64,000 nt of DNA from Lawsonella sp012842085 (GTDB taxonomy: Bacteria; Actinomycetota; Actinomycetes; Mycobacteriales; Mycobacteriaceae): contig DAINXV010000001.1 of NCBI GenBank assembly GCA_036749735.1, positions 1 through 64,000 of the forward strand, given 5' to 3'. The translations under genes were made by a program, and so were the position numbers. The notes beneath the pieces were generated by a model. The model did no database searches. It was not told the origin of the DNA and was given only the letters and a program-made list of their open reading frames with translations. This document shows, piece by piece, positions 27,064 to 35,028 of the stretch (position 1 is the stretch's first letter; each line of letters starts with the position of its first letter).

Positions 27064-28500
27064 TTATTCGAGGCTGTCGAGGCCTTGTGAGCCTCTTCCC
27101 AGAACACCAATCTCTTGTTCGATGACAGATCTAGCTGTTGCCATAATCCGCCCAGATTCCGCAATATCTTCACGCACCGTATGGTCATGCGCAATGGAGG
27201 TAGTTCGGAAACCAGATCGCGCAACGAGATTGTCGATGCGCTCATCAAGATTATCTACCGTGGTGTGCTCGCTCCAGCGTACAAGTTCTGAGTCAACAAT
27301 GTCAACTGCATCAGCAAGGGCAACTAGCGAAACCACTCGATCAACCAGTTCTCTCCAGACTACCCCTAGATCACGTAAACGTCTTTGTGGAGTGACACCA
27401 TGTGTTGCACTCCTTTTTTGGAGTGCCATAGTGACTTCACGCAATTCACAAATGTCGGTAGCAATCTCCATAACTTCAGCGTTCATATCGATTGAGGCAG
27501 CTTGTGCAGCCAAGCTGTCCCCATTCCACGCTGGTGAATTGTCGAGTCGATCCAGCACTATGCCCAAAATGTAGAGTGCGGTGTCATAGGAGTCGACGAA
27601 GTGCAGATCTGCTGCCTGTACTTGCCGCAACTGCTCTCTACTGGACTTCCAACTATCGTCACCAACAGCTCTTCCAGCTATGAGACGGGAGATTCCCGAT
27701 ACAGCTTCATTAAGAAGGTCAACGACTGTGTTGGATTCGCCCCGGATAGAGCTTGGGACTTTAGCGAAAGCGTCATCCAGGGTGGATTTAAGACCAGAAA
27801 CTACCGGGTTGTCTCCCTGTTTGGTTGGCTTTTTATCGGCTGTAGCTGGTTCAAGTTGCGCAGGGTCCTCAAGTTCTGCTTCCTGCTGGCTTTCCAACAC
27901 CCATGCCGGCATATCCGTGGACGAAAAAGTGCGGAGACGGTAGCCGTCTTTTGCCTGCCCTAAGCTGGGATAACACTCGATCGAAGTAGGTGCAGCTACT
28001 CGACACAGGGCGTCAAAAACATCATTGCGCTGTTTCGCATTAAGGAATATTCCATTCCTTTTCTCATCACGAATACCTAGCCAAGATTTCGAAAAAGCTG
28101 AGGAGCTGACAAAGGAGCGTCTTTTTGCGCCGAGAGTGCCCATGTATTTGCGGTACCGACGGTGTGCCAGAGCTGAACGCAAATCGTTGGCTCGCAGTTT
28201 GCTTTCGTCAGAAATAAATCGGCTTTTTTGCAAAGCAGATGTGGGATCTTCTTGTGCTGCACTGTGCCACTCGGAAGCGGAGGCAGCGAGCTTTCCTAGC
28301 TCTTCCACATCACCAACTCGCGGGGTGGTCGAACCTTTTTGCAAACGTGTGTAGAGCACGGTGCGAAGATGAGGATCCAAATAACCGGAAGACAGCGCCA
28401 AGGCAGCTTTGTCTGAAAGCTGATACGCGGCGCTCGTGACGGGCACATATGAATCTTTAAGCCATTGTTCAACGGCGTGTTTAATGTTTGAGTTAGACAT
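27064..28500 (-). CDS. Unrecognised 478-residue protein
   Basis: I do not recognise this protein. It has no signal peptide or clear membrane segment. It looks mostly helical with basic stretches (for example AHRRYRKYMGTLGAKRR near 111-127), a low-complexity hydrophilic linker near 205-230 (acidic, then lysine-rich) and a long helical C-terminal half rich in L, V, D and R. The ATG at 28500 is used; GTG at 28521 would add 7 residues, and neither has a good Shine-Dalgarno. It lies between a FadD15-like gene and a small unknown gene, and codon usage resembles its neighbours, so it is a real gene. Confidence 0.8.
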   Translation of the reverse strand: MSNSNIKHAVEQWLKDSYVPVTSAAYQLSDKAALALSSGYLDPHLRTVLYTRLQKGSTTPRVGDVEELGKLAASASEWHSAAQEDPTSALQKSRFISDESKLRANDLRSALAHRRYRKYMGTLGAKRRSFVSSSAFSKSWLGIRDEKRNGIFLNAKQRNDVFDALCRVAAPTSIECYPSLGQAKDGYRLRTFSSTDMPAWVLESQQEAELEDPAQLEPATADKKPTKQGDNPVVSGLKSTLDDAFAKVPSSIRGESNTVVDLLNEAVSGISRLIAGRAVGDDSWKSSREQLRQVQAADLHFVDSYDTALYILGIVLDRLDNSPAWNGDSLAAQAASIDMNAEVMEIATDICELREVTMALQKRSATHGVTPQRRLRDLGVVWRELVDRVVSLVALADAVDIVDSELVRWSEHTTVDNLDERIDNLVARSGFRTTSIAHDHTVREDIAESGRIMATARSVIEQEIGVLGRGSQGLDSLE

Positions 28501-28571
28501 TGTCACGGCTACTAATCTCACCTCAACTCTGGGGTCATTTTGACTTTACTGGTTTTATTCTCACTACGCCG

Positions 28572-28823
28572 CTAGTCTTGTCTTCCATCCGCCGGAACCC
28601 ACATCTCGCCAGGAAAATCTAACCCTGTTTCTTCGGAAATCGATGTCAAAATACCTTCATAGGTGGAAAGAATCGCTGCCGCTGCACGTTCCGGCCGTTT
28701 AAACCGTTTACCAGCTAATTCACCTTCAAGAATAGCAGTTCGACCGGTGTCTGATTCTACTGCCACAAGGGTATGTTCCGGTCCCAAGAAAAAATATTTT
28801 TCCCATTGGGAGACTGGACGCAT
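28572..28823 (-). CDS. Small conserved-looking unknown protein
   Basis: An 83-residue soluble protein of unknown function, beginning MRPVSQWEKYFFLGPEHTLV. It contains a strand-rich N half (TLVAVESDTGRTAILEGEL) and a helical segment (RPERAAAAILSTYEGILTSI). I start it at the ATG at 28823, with AAAGGA 9 bases upstream; a TTG nine codons earlier lacks a site. Divergent from malQ by 90 bp and 71 bp upstream of the 478-residue unknown gene, with which it may be cotranscribed. Confidence 0.7.
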   Translation of the reverse strand: MRPVSQWEKYFFLGPEHTLVAVESDTGRTAILEGELAGKRFKRPERAAAAILSTYEGILTSISEETGLDFPGEMWVPADGRQD

Positions 28824-28913
28824 AACGTTATGTCCTTTCCATTTGAGCAATGACTCGATTCTACAAACTTTGCAACGGACTAGTCGATCACCACTCCTGC
28901 TACCATCGAATCT

Positions 28914-30932
28914 ATGACTTCGAGCGTGCTAAAAGCTGCATCTGAGTGGGGAATACCCGATGGGTACAAAGGCGCAGACCAACAGTGGAGAACATTTTCC
29001 GACAAGTCGCTGAACGCAGTGGTGAAAGCGCTGGCAGACACCTATCCACAAACAGAGCACCCCGAGTCACGGGTATATGTCTTCACTAGAGAAGAGCTGT
29101 CGACTGCGGCTATTAGGCTCCACGGCAACCCCCCAGACACCCTCATACTTAAGCTTGAATCAGGCGAAGAGCACACAATTCCAGTATCTGGCTCAACAGA
29201 TGGCCATAGTGTTAATCTGCCCGCCGACTTGCCCTATGGATACCACCGTCTGGTCGCTGAACCCGCAACATTCGAAATAGAAATCATCGTTACCCCCGAA
29301 AAGCTTTGTCCCTCTTCTGAGCAGGAAGACGTGTGGGGTTTTACGGCTCAAATTTATGCTTTAAGAAGCGCCACATCCTGGGGTATTGGGGACGCCGCAG
29401 ATCTTCGCAAACTCTGTACATGGGCAGGTCAACAAGGTGCGGACTTTGTTAGCATTAACCCTATTCATGCCGGATCCGTCACCCACCCAGTTGAAAACTC
29501 CCCCTATCTACCCTCTTCGCGGCGCTACTTCACACGCCTCATGCTGAGTATTGAGGATCTCCCCGAATATGAGGCGGCACCTGCTGAGATTAAACAGCAG
29601 ATAAGTACTCTGGCTGCACCTCTGAAAGCAACCAACACCAGTAATGCGTTAATCGACCGCGACCCGATTTTTGCTGCGAAAACTAGGGCCCTGGAGCTTC
29701 TATGGGATGCGGGTTTGGGAACGCTACGGGAGCGGGAGTTCGATTCCTTCGTTGCTACCGAGGGAGAACCTTTAACAACCTTCTCGTTGTGGTGTGCTTT
29801 GACAGAGAAGTACGGGGAGGAAAACCCCATCGTTTGGGAGAAGAATCATGGACCGGATTCGGCATGGGCGCAGTCCCAGGTTGGCGAATTACAAGAGCGC
29901 ATCCGGTTTTACCAGTGGCTGCAATTCCTTTTGAACACACAATTACTGGTTGCTCAACGGGCGGCTGAAGATGCGAGGATGAGTATTGGTATCGTCCACG
30001 ACCTGGCAGTTGGGGTGAAGCAGCATTCCGCAGATGTGTGGACCATGCCGGGAATGATGGTTCCCACAATGTCAGTAGGTGCTCCCCCAGATAATTACAA
30101 CCAGTTGGGACAGAATTGGAGCCAGCCCCCATGGCATCCACAAACGCTTAAGGACTCCGGGTACGCTCCGTTTATTCAAATGATCCGCAAATTGTGCGCT
30201 ACCGGTGGCGGAATACGAATAGACCATATTTTGGGTCTTTTCCGCCTGTGGTGGATTCCTAAAGGTGCCTCCCCCACGGAAGGTGTTTACGTCCCCTACC
30301 CAGTAGAGGATCTTTTGAAGATTCTGGTACTAGAAGCGACACGCCATAACTGTGTGGTTATTGGTGAAGACCTGGGAACGGTGCCGGAAGAAATCACTGA
30401 ACTTCTGGCACAGTTTGGACTGTTAGGGACCTCAGTTCTTTGGTACGAGTACGACGATGACGGAACTATGCGCTCCCCCGCAGAGACACGAGCCCAGTGC
30501 ATGATGACGGTCAGCACCCATGATATGCCTCCGGTCGCTGCCTATTTGGCTGGTAAACAGGTTGAGCTTCGAGATGAGCTCGGTATTTTAGCTAACTCTG
30601 CAGCTGAAGAATGGGCAGAGTACCAATCAAACCGGCAGGATATAGTGTCGGAAGCTCGCAAAGCTGGAGTGTGGCCCGAAGACGCAACCCCAGGGGACGA
30701 CGACGAAGTGGTCGCTATTCATGAGTTGATGTGGCTGACTCCCGCTAAAGCCAAAGCCATTGCACTTACCGATATTGCGGGCGAGCAACGTTCCCAAAAT
30801 GTGCCCGGAACAAATAAGGAATACCCCAACTGGCGTGTGCCGCTCTGTGACCGCGATGGAAAAGCATTGTCCATCAAGGATCTTGAGTCCCTCCCATTAT
30901 GGCAGCGACTTAAACGCAGTCTTTTCACATAA
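28914..30932 (+). CDS. malQ: 4-alpha-glucanotransferase (amylomaltase)
   Basis: GH77 enzyme that disproportionates maltodextrins in the cytoplasm. Its 672 residues include a long N-terminal extension before the catalytic barrel, as usual in actinobacteria. The catalytic residues are visible: nucleophile D363 in VHDLAVGV, acid/base E485 in IGEDLGTVPEE and D537 in STHDMPP. The ATG at 28914 has no Shine-Dalgarno and lies 7 bases after TACCAT (28901-28906), so the transcript may be leaderless. It works with glgP and glgX elsewhere in the window. Confidence 0.96.
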   Translation: MTSSVLKAASEWGIPDGYKGADQQWRTFSDKSLNAVVKALADTYPQTEHPESRVYVFTREELSTAAIRLHGNPPDTLILKLESGEEHTIPVSGSTDGHSVNLPADLPYGYHRLVAEPATFEIEIIVTPEKLCPSSEQEDVWGFTAQIYALRSATSWGIGDAADLRKLCTWAGQQGADFVSINPIHAGSVTHPVENSPYLPSSRRYFTRLMLSIEDLPEYEAAPAEIKQQISTLAAPLKATNTSNALIDRDPIFAAKTRALELLWDAGLGTLREREFDSFVATEGEPLTTFSLWCALTEKYGEENPIVWEKNHGPDSAWAQSQVGELQERIRFYQWLQFLLNTQLLVAQRAAEDARMSIGIVHDLAVGVKQHSADVWTMPGMMVPTMSVGAPPDNYNQLGQNWSQPPWHPQTLKDSGYAPFIQMIRKLCATGGGIRIDHILGLFRLWWIPKGASPTEGVYVPYPVEDLLKILVLEATRHNCVVIGEDLGTVPEEITELLAQFGLLGTSVLWYEYDDDGTMRSPAETRAQCMMTVSTHDMPPVAAYLAGKQVELRDELGILANSAAEEWAEYQSNRQDIVSEARKAGVWPEDATPGDDDEVVAIHELMWLTPAKAKAIALTDIAGEQRSQNVPGTNKEYPNWRVPLCDRDGKALSIKDLESLPLWQRLKRSLFT

Positions 30933-31043
30933 AAATTGCAGACTAGTTACATATTTCTCAGAGGGTAACCCCAATCACACCATTAACTTTCTTTAAATAT
31001 GCCCCAAACCATATAACTAGCTGCACAAATAGAAAAATAGCTG

Positions 31044-31087
31044 GTCACTTGCCATTTGGGTAACGAGTTTTCAGTTTGGCAAGTGAC
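31044..31087. promoter_or_regulatory. 11-bp inverted repeat over the lacI-type gene promoter
   Basis: GTCACTTGCCA (31044-31054) and TGGCAAGTGAC (31077-31087) are exact reverse complements separated by 22 bp. Arm centres are 33 bp apart, close to three helical turns. The right arm overlaps the -35 box. Because it lies upstream of the predicted transcription start it should act as DNA, not as an RNA hairpin. It is a candidate autoregulatory operator. Confidence 0.6.
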
Positions 31088-31104
31088 GGCAACTTAACTA
31101 AACT
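31076..31104 (+). promoter_or_regulatory. Promoter of the LacI-family gene
   Basis: TTGGCA (31076-31081), exactly 17 bp, TAAACT (31099-31104), then 7 bases to the GTG at 31112. Both hexamers are close to consensus, and the spacing to GTG implies a leaderless transcript. Confidence 0.65.
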
Positions 31105-31111
31105 AGCCGGC

Positions 31112-32140
31112 GTGAGCAGTAAAAAGAAAAGCACCCGAGGCGCCAAGCGCGTCACAATTTATGATGTTGCCCGTGAAGCAGGCGTTGCACCTTCCACGGT
31201 GTCACGTACCTTCTCCCGTCCTGGACGCGTAAATGCAGAAACCGCAGCCCGCGTCCGTAAAGTGGCTGAAAAAATAGGTTATCGCGCAGCAACAGTCAGC
31301 TTTACCTCTGCCCAATCGACTCAGCTTATTGCCGTCGCAGTCCCAGATATTGCGAACCCGACCTACGCCGAAACCATTAAGGGCATTCGTCGTGAAGCAC
31401 TCGCTGCTGGTTATTCGACTATTCTTCTGGACGCCGCTGAGATTGACGACCAGAACAGTGAAACCTTAGAGCGTTCTATGGGGCTCGCCGAAGGCTTAAT
31501 CCTGGTGTCCCCGCGTCTGCCTGACAGCGCTATTCAGCAGATGGCCAAGCAACGCCCTGTAGTTACCTTGAACCGCGAAGTACCGGGCGTTCCGGCCGTT
31601 ATTAGCGATGCTAAACAAGGTGTGCTGGAAATGGTCGCCCATCTTTACAACCTGGGGCACCGTTCCCTTACTTTCCTGCCGGGACCACGCCACTCATACG
31701 ATGATGCACAGCGCTGGCAGGCCCTTCTTGAACAATGCTCACGCCGCAAAATGGCTATTCGCCGCACTCCGCCGCGTCGTCCCACTGTTGCTGGTGGCGC
31801 AGCTGCCGCCCGCGAATGGATGCAACGCCGCACCTCTGCCGTTATTGCCCACAATGACCTGATGGCTATGGGCTTCATGATTGCGGTGAAGTCGGTCGGT
31901 ATTGACGTTCCCGCCGATGTTTCTGTGGTGGGAACTGACAACATCTTTATGAGCGCACTGGTGACACCCCCGCTCACCACCGTCACCGCCTCGCGCCGCA
32001 CTCAGGGCTCTTTAGCTTTCGGAAAACTGCTGGAGCAACTACGTCATCAGCACCGCGAGGTTGGTCACTTGACGACTTCTGTGCAGATGAAACTTGTTGA
32101 ACGCGAATCTACTGATCGCGCTCACAACTTGCACCGCTAA
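31112..32140 (+). CDS. LacI-family transcriptional regulator
   Basis: A 342-residue DNA-binding regulator with a LacI helix-turn-helix TIYDVAREAGVAPSTVSR at 15-32, a hinge helix near 48-60 and a periplasmic-binding-protein-like effector domain to the end. I start it at GTG 31112; the upstream TTG at 31076 is itself the -35 box. It lies 179 bp after malQ on the same strand, which suggests control of glucan or maltodextrin genes, but the effector is unknown. An 11-bp inverted repeat covers its promoter, consistent with autoregulation. Confidence 0.9.
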   Translation: MSSKKKSTRGAKRVTIYDVAREAGVAPSTVSRTFSRPGRVNAETAARVRKVAEKIGYRAATVSFTSAQSTQLIAVAVPDIANPTYAETIKGIRREALAAGYSTILLDAAEIDDQNSETLERSMGLAEGLILVSPRLPDSAIQQMAKQRPVVTLNREVPGVPAVISDAKQGVLEMVAHLYNLGHRSLTFLPGPRHSYDDAQRWQALLEQCSRRKMAIRRTPPRRPTVAGGAAAAREWMQRRTSAVIAHNDLMAMGFMIAVKSVGIDVPADVSVVGTDNIFMSALVTPPLTTVTASRRTQGSLAFGKLLEQLRHQHREVGHLTTSVQMKLVERESTDRAHNLHR

Positions 32141-32217
32141 TTCCATACTTATCTAACTGGATATGGCTCACAGACGAGCCGAAGTCACTTCGACGAGAAC
32201 CTTAGGGTGATAAAACT

Positions 32218-32718
32218 ATGACTAATCCCTATCGCATTCTCGTGGTGTGCACTGGCAATATCTGTCGGTCCATTATGGCGGAAATTATCGTGCGAGAACA
32301 CGCTGAACAGCGTGGTCTTAACCTGGAGCTAGCTTCCGCTGGCGTGAGCCCGGAAGAAACCGGAAACTATATTGACCCGCGCGCTCAAAAAGAACTAACG
32401 GACGCCGGCTATTCACTGCCAGAACACTCGGCTCATCAAGCTACTCGCGAAGAATTAGAGTCAGCGGATTTAATTCTTGCTATGACGGCCTACCACAAAC
32501 GCGCTCTTCAACAGCTCTGCATGCGCTACGCGATATCTGATGCTGACATTCGGCTTTTCCGCACTTTTGATCCCGAATGCGCCGGTAGTTCCACTATCCC
32601 CGATGTAGAAGACCCCTGGTACGGTGGTCCCGAGGATTTTGTTATTACCCGCGAGACTATCGAACGCTGCACTCCCCCCATCCTGGATTATGTTGAGGAA
32701 CAGTTAGCAACTAGGTAG
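32218..32718 (+). CDS. Low-molecular-weight protein tyrosine phosphatase
   Basis: A 166-residue cytoplasmic phosphatase with the C-x5-R loop CTGNICR at 11-17 and the general-acid D132 in VEDPWYGG. The length and motifs match the bacterial LMW-PTP family (PtpA-like). The substrate is not predictable; no tyrosine kinase gene lies nearby. Its 3' end overlaps the convergent coaE by 31 bp. Confidence 0.94.
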   Translation: MTNPYRILVVCTGNICRSIMAEIIVREHAEQRGLNLELASAGVSPEETGNYIDPRAQKELTDAGYSLPEHSAHQATREELESADLILAMTAYHKRALQQLCMRYAISDADIRLFRTFDPECAGSSTIPDVEDPWYGGPEDFVITRETIERCTPPILDYVEEQLATR

Positions 32719-33284
32719 TTCCACACGCGAAGGGCTTCTCTGCGAAGCTCCTCGACCGTGCCATTATTTTCAATGACGATATCCGCCACGGCACGGCGCT
32801 GCGCATCAGTTGCCTGTCGCTGAATTCTGTTGCGGACGTCGCTTTCACTCATTCCGCGGTCGCGTTGCAACCGCTCCACCCTCCTGTCTTCGTCTGCAAG
32901 CACCATCACTATGGTGCTCAAATCCCCCTCCAAGTTGTGCTCAATAAGGAGCGGAACATCGTAAACGGTTAGTTCCGGCTGGGGTGATTCAGCAGCTAGC
33001 TTTGCTACTCGACCCCGAATATAGGGCTTCATAATGGTGTTGAGGCGCTCAGTTCGAGCTTCACTGGCGAATGCTCGCTGTGCCAACAATCCACGATCTA
33101 GGGAACCATCGGCAAGCAAAACATCTTCACCAAACTCTTGGGCGATTTCCTGGAGTGCAGGTTCACCCGGTTCGACGACATCCCGCGCAACCTGGTCGGC
33201 ATCAATTATTGTGGCACCGTGTTCTTTCCACACTGCGGCTACAGTCGATTTCCCTGACCCTATTCCACCTGAGAGACCGATCAC
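32688..33284 (-). CDS. coaE: Dephospho-CoA kinase
   Basis: Last step of coenzyme A synthesis. It has 198 residues, with P-loop GGIGSGKS at 6-13, DADQVARDVV at 29-38 and the lid region RVERLQRDRGMSESDVRNRI. GTG start at 33284; an in-frame stop lies just upstream. The fused C-terminal UPF0157 domain found in some mycobacterial CoaE proteins is absent. It is downstream of rpsA, beyond a strong terminator. Confidence 0.96.
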   Translation of the reverse strand: MIGLSGGIGSGKSTVAAVWKEHGATIIDADQVARDVVEPGEPALQEIAQEFGEDVLLADGSLDRGLLAQRAFASEARTERLNTIMKPYIRGRVAKLAAESPQPELTVYDVPLLIEHNLEGDLSTIVMVLADEDRRVERLQRDRGMSESDVRNRIQRQATDAQRRAVADIVIENNGTVEELRREALRVWNYLVANCSST

Positions 33285-33334
33285 GAGTTATGCTTCCTCA
33301 CTTCATTATTTTTGGAAGGTTATGTATCAGAATA

Positions 33335-33376
33335 TAAAACAACCGTGAGAAGAGCGCTCTTCTCACGGTTGTTTTA
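33335..33376. terminator. Strong bidirectional terminator after rpsA
   Basis: A perfect 42-bp palindrome: two 21-base arms, left arm starting TAAAACAACCGTGAGAAG, centre GAGCGCTC. It lies between the rpsA stop (33404) and coaE start. The A/T-rich ends supply a T-run on either strand. It is the longest perfect palindrome I noticed in the window. Confidence 0.85.
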
Positions 33377-33403
33377 GGTTTTTAAACTAGCAGTCTCTGG
33401 CTG

Positions 33404-34852
33404 TTAGTTTCCAGCGAGCTTCTCACGCAGTGCGTTGAGCTGCTCATCGGAAGCGAGAGAACCGCGTGCCTCATCAGCGGCGGGGGCTGCCGGAGCTTCG
33501 GCGCTTGCGGCATCCTTCTGGTCTTCCTGAGCCTCTTCAGCAGCGGCGCGGTTGACCTCAACCTGCTTGCCGTGAACAATGTGGCGACGCTCGGCTTCTG
33601 CGTAGCGAGCCTCCCATTCTTCACGCTGCGTCTCGTAGCCCTCGAGCCATTCGTTGGTTTCCGGGTCGAAGCCTTCGGGGAAGATGTAGTTGCCCTGCTC
33701 GTCGTAGGAGTCAGACATGCCGTACTTGGCAGGATCGAACTCTTCGCTGTAATCCATGTCAGCCTGCTTGAGGGACAGGGAGATGCGGCGACGTTCCAGA
33801 TCGATGTCGATAACCTTGACCATGACTTCCTGGCCAACAGCAACAACCTGATCCGGCACATCCACGTGGCGTTCAGCCAGCTCGGAGATGTGGACAAGGC
33901 CTTCGATGCCTTCCTCGACACGGACGAATGCGCCGAACGGAACCAGCTTGGTAACCTTGCCGGGCACAATCTGTCCAATGGCGTGGGTGCGGGCGAACTG
34001 ACGCCAGGGATCTTCCTGGGTGGCCTTCAGGGACAGGGAGACACGCTCGCGGTCCATGTCAACATCAAGAACCTCGATGGTGACTTCCTGGCCAACTTCG
34101 ACGACCTCAGACGGGTGGTCGATGTGCTTCCAGGACAGTTCGGAAACGTGCACGAGTCCGTCAACACCACCAAGATCGACGAATGCGCCGAAGTTGACGA
34201 TGGAGGAGACGACACCCTTGCGGATCTGTCCCTTTTGCAGCTGGTTGAGGAACTCGGAGCGGACCTCAGACTGGGTCTGCTCGAGGTAGGCGCGACGGGA
34301 AAGCACAACGTTGTTGCGGTTCTTGTCGAGCTCAATGATCTTGGCTTCAAGCTCCTTGCCTACGTAAGGCTGGAGGTCACGAACCCGACGCATCTCGACG
34401 AGGGATGCGGGGAGGAAGCCACGTAGTCCGATATCCATAATGAGGCCGCCCTTGACAACCTCGATAACGGTGCCCGTGACGGGCTCGTCTTTTTCTTTAA
34501 GTTCTTCGATGGTTCCCCAAGCGCGCTCGTACTGTGCGCGTTTCTTGGAGAGCATGAGGCGTCCTTCTTTATCCTCTTTGGTGAGGACTAGGGCCTCAAT
34601 GACGTCGCCAACTTCGACGATTTCGCTGGGATCGACATCGTGCTTGATAGAGAGTTCGCGCGAAAGGATGACACCTTCGGTCTTGTAGCCAATGTCGAGA
34701 AGGACCTCGTCATGGTCGATTTTTACGACAGTTCCTTCAACAATGTCGCCGTCGTTGAAGTACTTCATGGTTGCATCGACTGCGGCGAGGAAATCCTCAG
34801 CAGTGCCGATATCGTTTACAGCAACCTGCTGAGTTTCGTTAGTAGTGGTCAT
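33404..34852 (-). CDS. rpsA: 30S ribosomal protein S1
   Basis: A 482-residue S1 with four S1/OB RNA-binding domains (roughly 33-105, 120-187, 203-275 and 290-362), shown by repeated GxVxxIxxFGAFV-type strands such as GVVSSIVNFGAFVDLGGVDGLVH. An acidic, alanine-rich C-terminal tail follows, as in mycobacteria. It helps mRNA bind the ribosome. ATG at 34852, with GGAG 11 bases upstream. A leader of about 110 nt follows its promoter. Confidence 0.97.
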   Translation of the reverse strand: MTTTNETQQVAVNDIGTAEDFLAAVDATMKYFNDGDIVEGTVVKIDHDEVLLDIGYKTEGVILSRELSIKHDVDPSEIVEVGDVIEALVLTKEDKEGRLMLSKKRAQYERAWGTIEELKEKDEPVTGTVIEVVKGGLIMDIGLRGFLPASLVEMRRVRDLQPYVGKELEAKIIELDKNRNNVVLSRRAYLEQTQSEVRSEFLNQLQKGQIRKGVVSSIVNFGAFVDLGGVDGLVHVSELSWKHIDHPSEVVEVGQEVTIEVLDVDMDRERVSLSLKATQEDPWRQFARTHAIGQIVPGKVTKLVPFGAFVRVEEGIEGLVHISELAERHVDVPDQVVAVGQEVMVKVIDIDLERRRISLSLKQADMDYSEEFDPAKYGMSDSYDEQGNYIFPEGFDPETNEWLEGYETQREEWEARYAEAERRHIVHGKQVEVNRAAAEEAQEDQKDAASAEAPAAPAADEARGSLASDEQLNALREKLAGN

Positions 34853-34966
34853 AGGGTTGGTAACTCCGGACTACGGAATGTATCAAGGTGCTCGTTTACA
34901 GGTTCAATACGTCGTCATGCACCGCCCGGGAACACCACCGCACGGGTGACAAGCGTACAGCACACA

Positions 34967-34995
34967 ATCCTACTGTTCAGGAACAACACATTCAA
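34967..34995 (-). promoter_or_regulatory. Predicted rpsA promoter
   Basis: TTGAAT (34995-34990), 17 bp, TAGGAT (34972-34967) on the minus strand in the 176-bp polA-rpsA gap. It gives rpsA its own promoter after polA. Confidence 0.55.
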
Positions 34996-35028
34996 GCTGG
35001 TTAACATATGCGTTGACGAAAGTTTAGA

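Noticed and set aside
32165..32192. Two adjacent small palindromes before the phosphatase gene
   Set aside because: Stems of 5-6 bp, one with a 1-base loop and no T-run; too weak to call a terminator or riboswitch.
33572..34426. 284-codon open frame on the plus strand opposite rpsA
   Set aside because: It mirrors the S1 repeats of rpsA on the opposite strand; no ribosome-binding site or family match. The biased codon use of rpsA opens the antisense frame.
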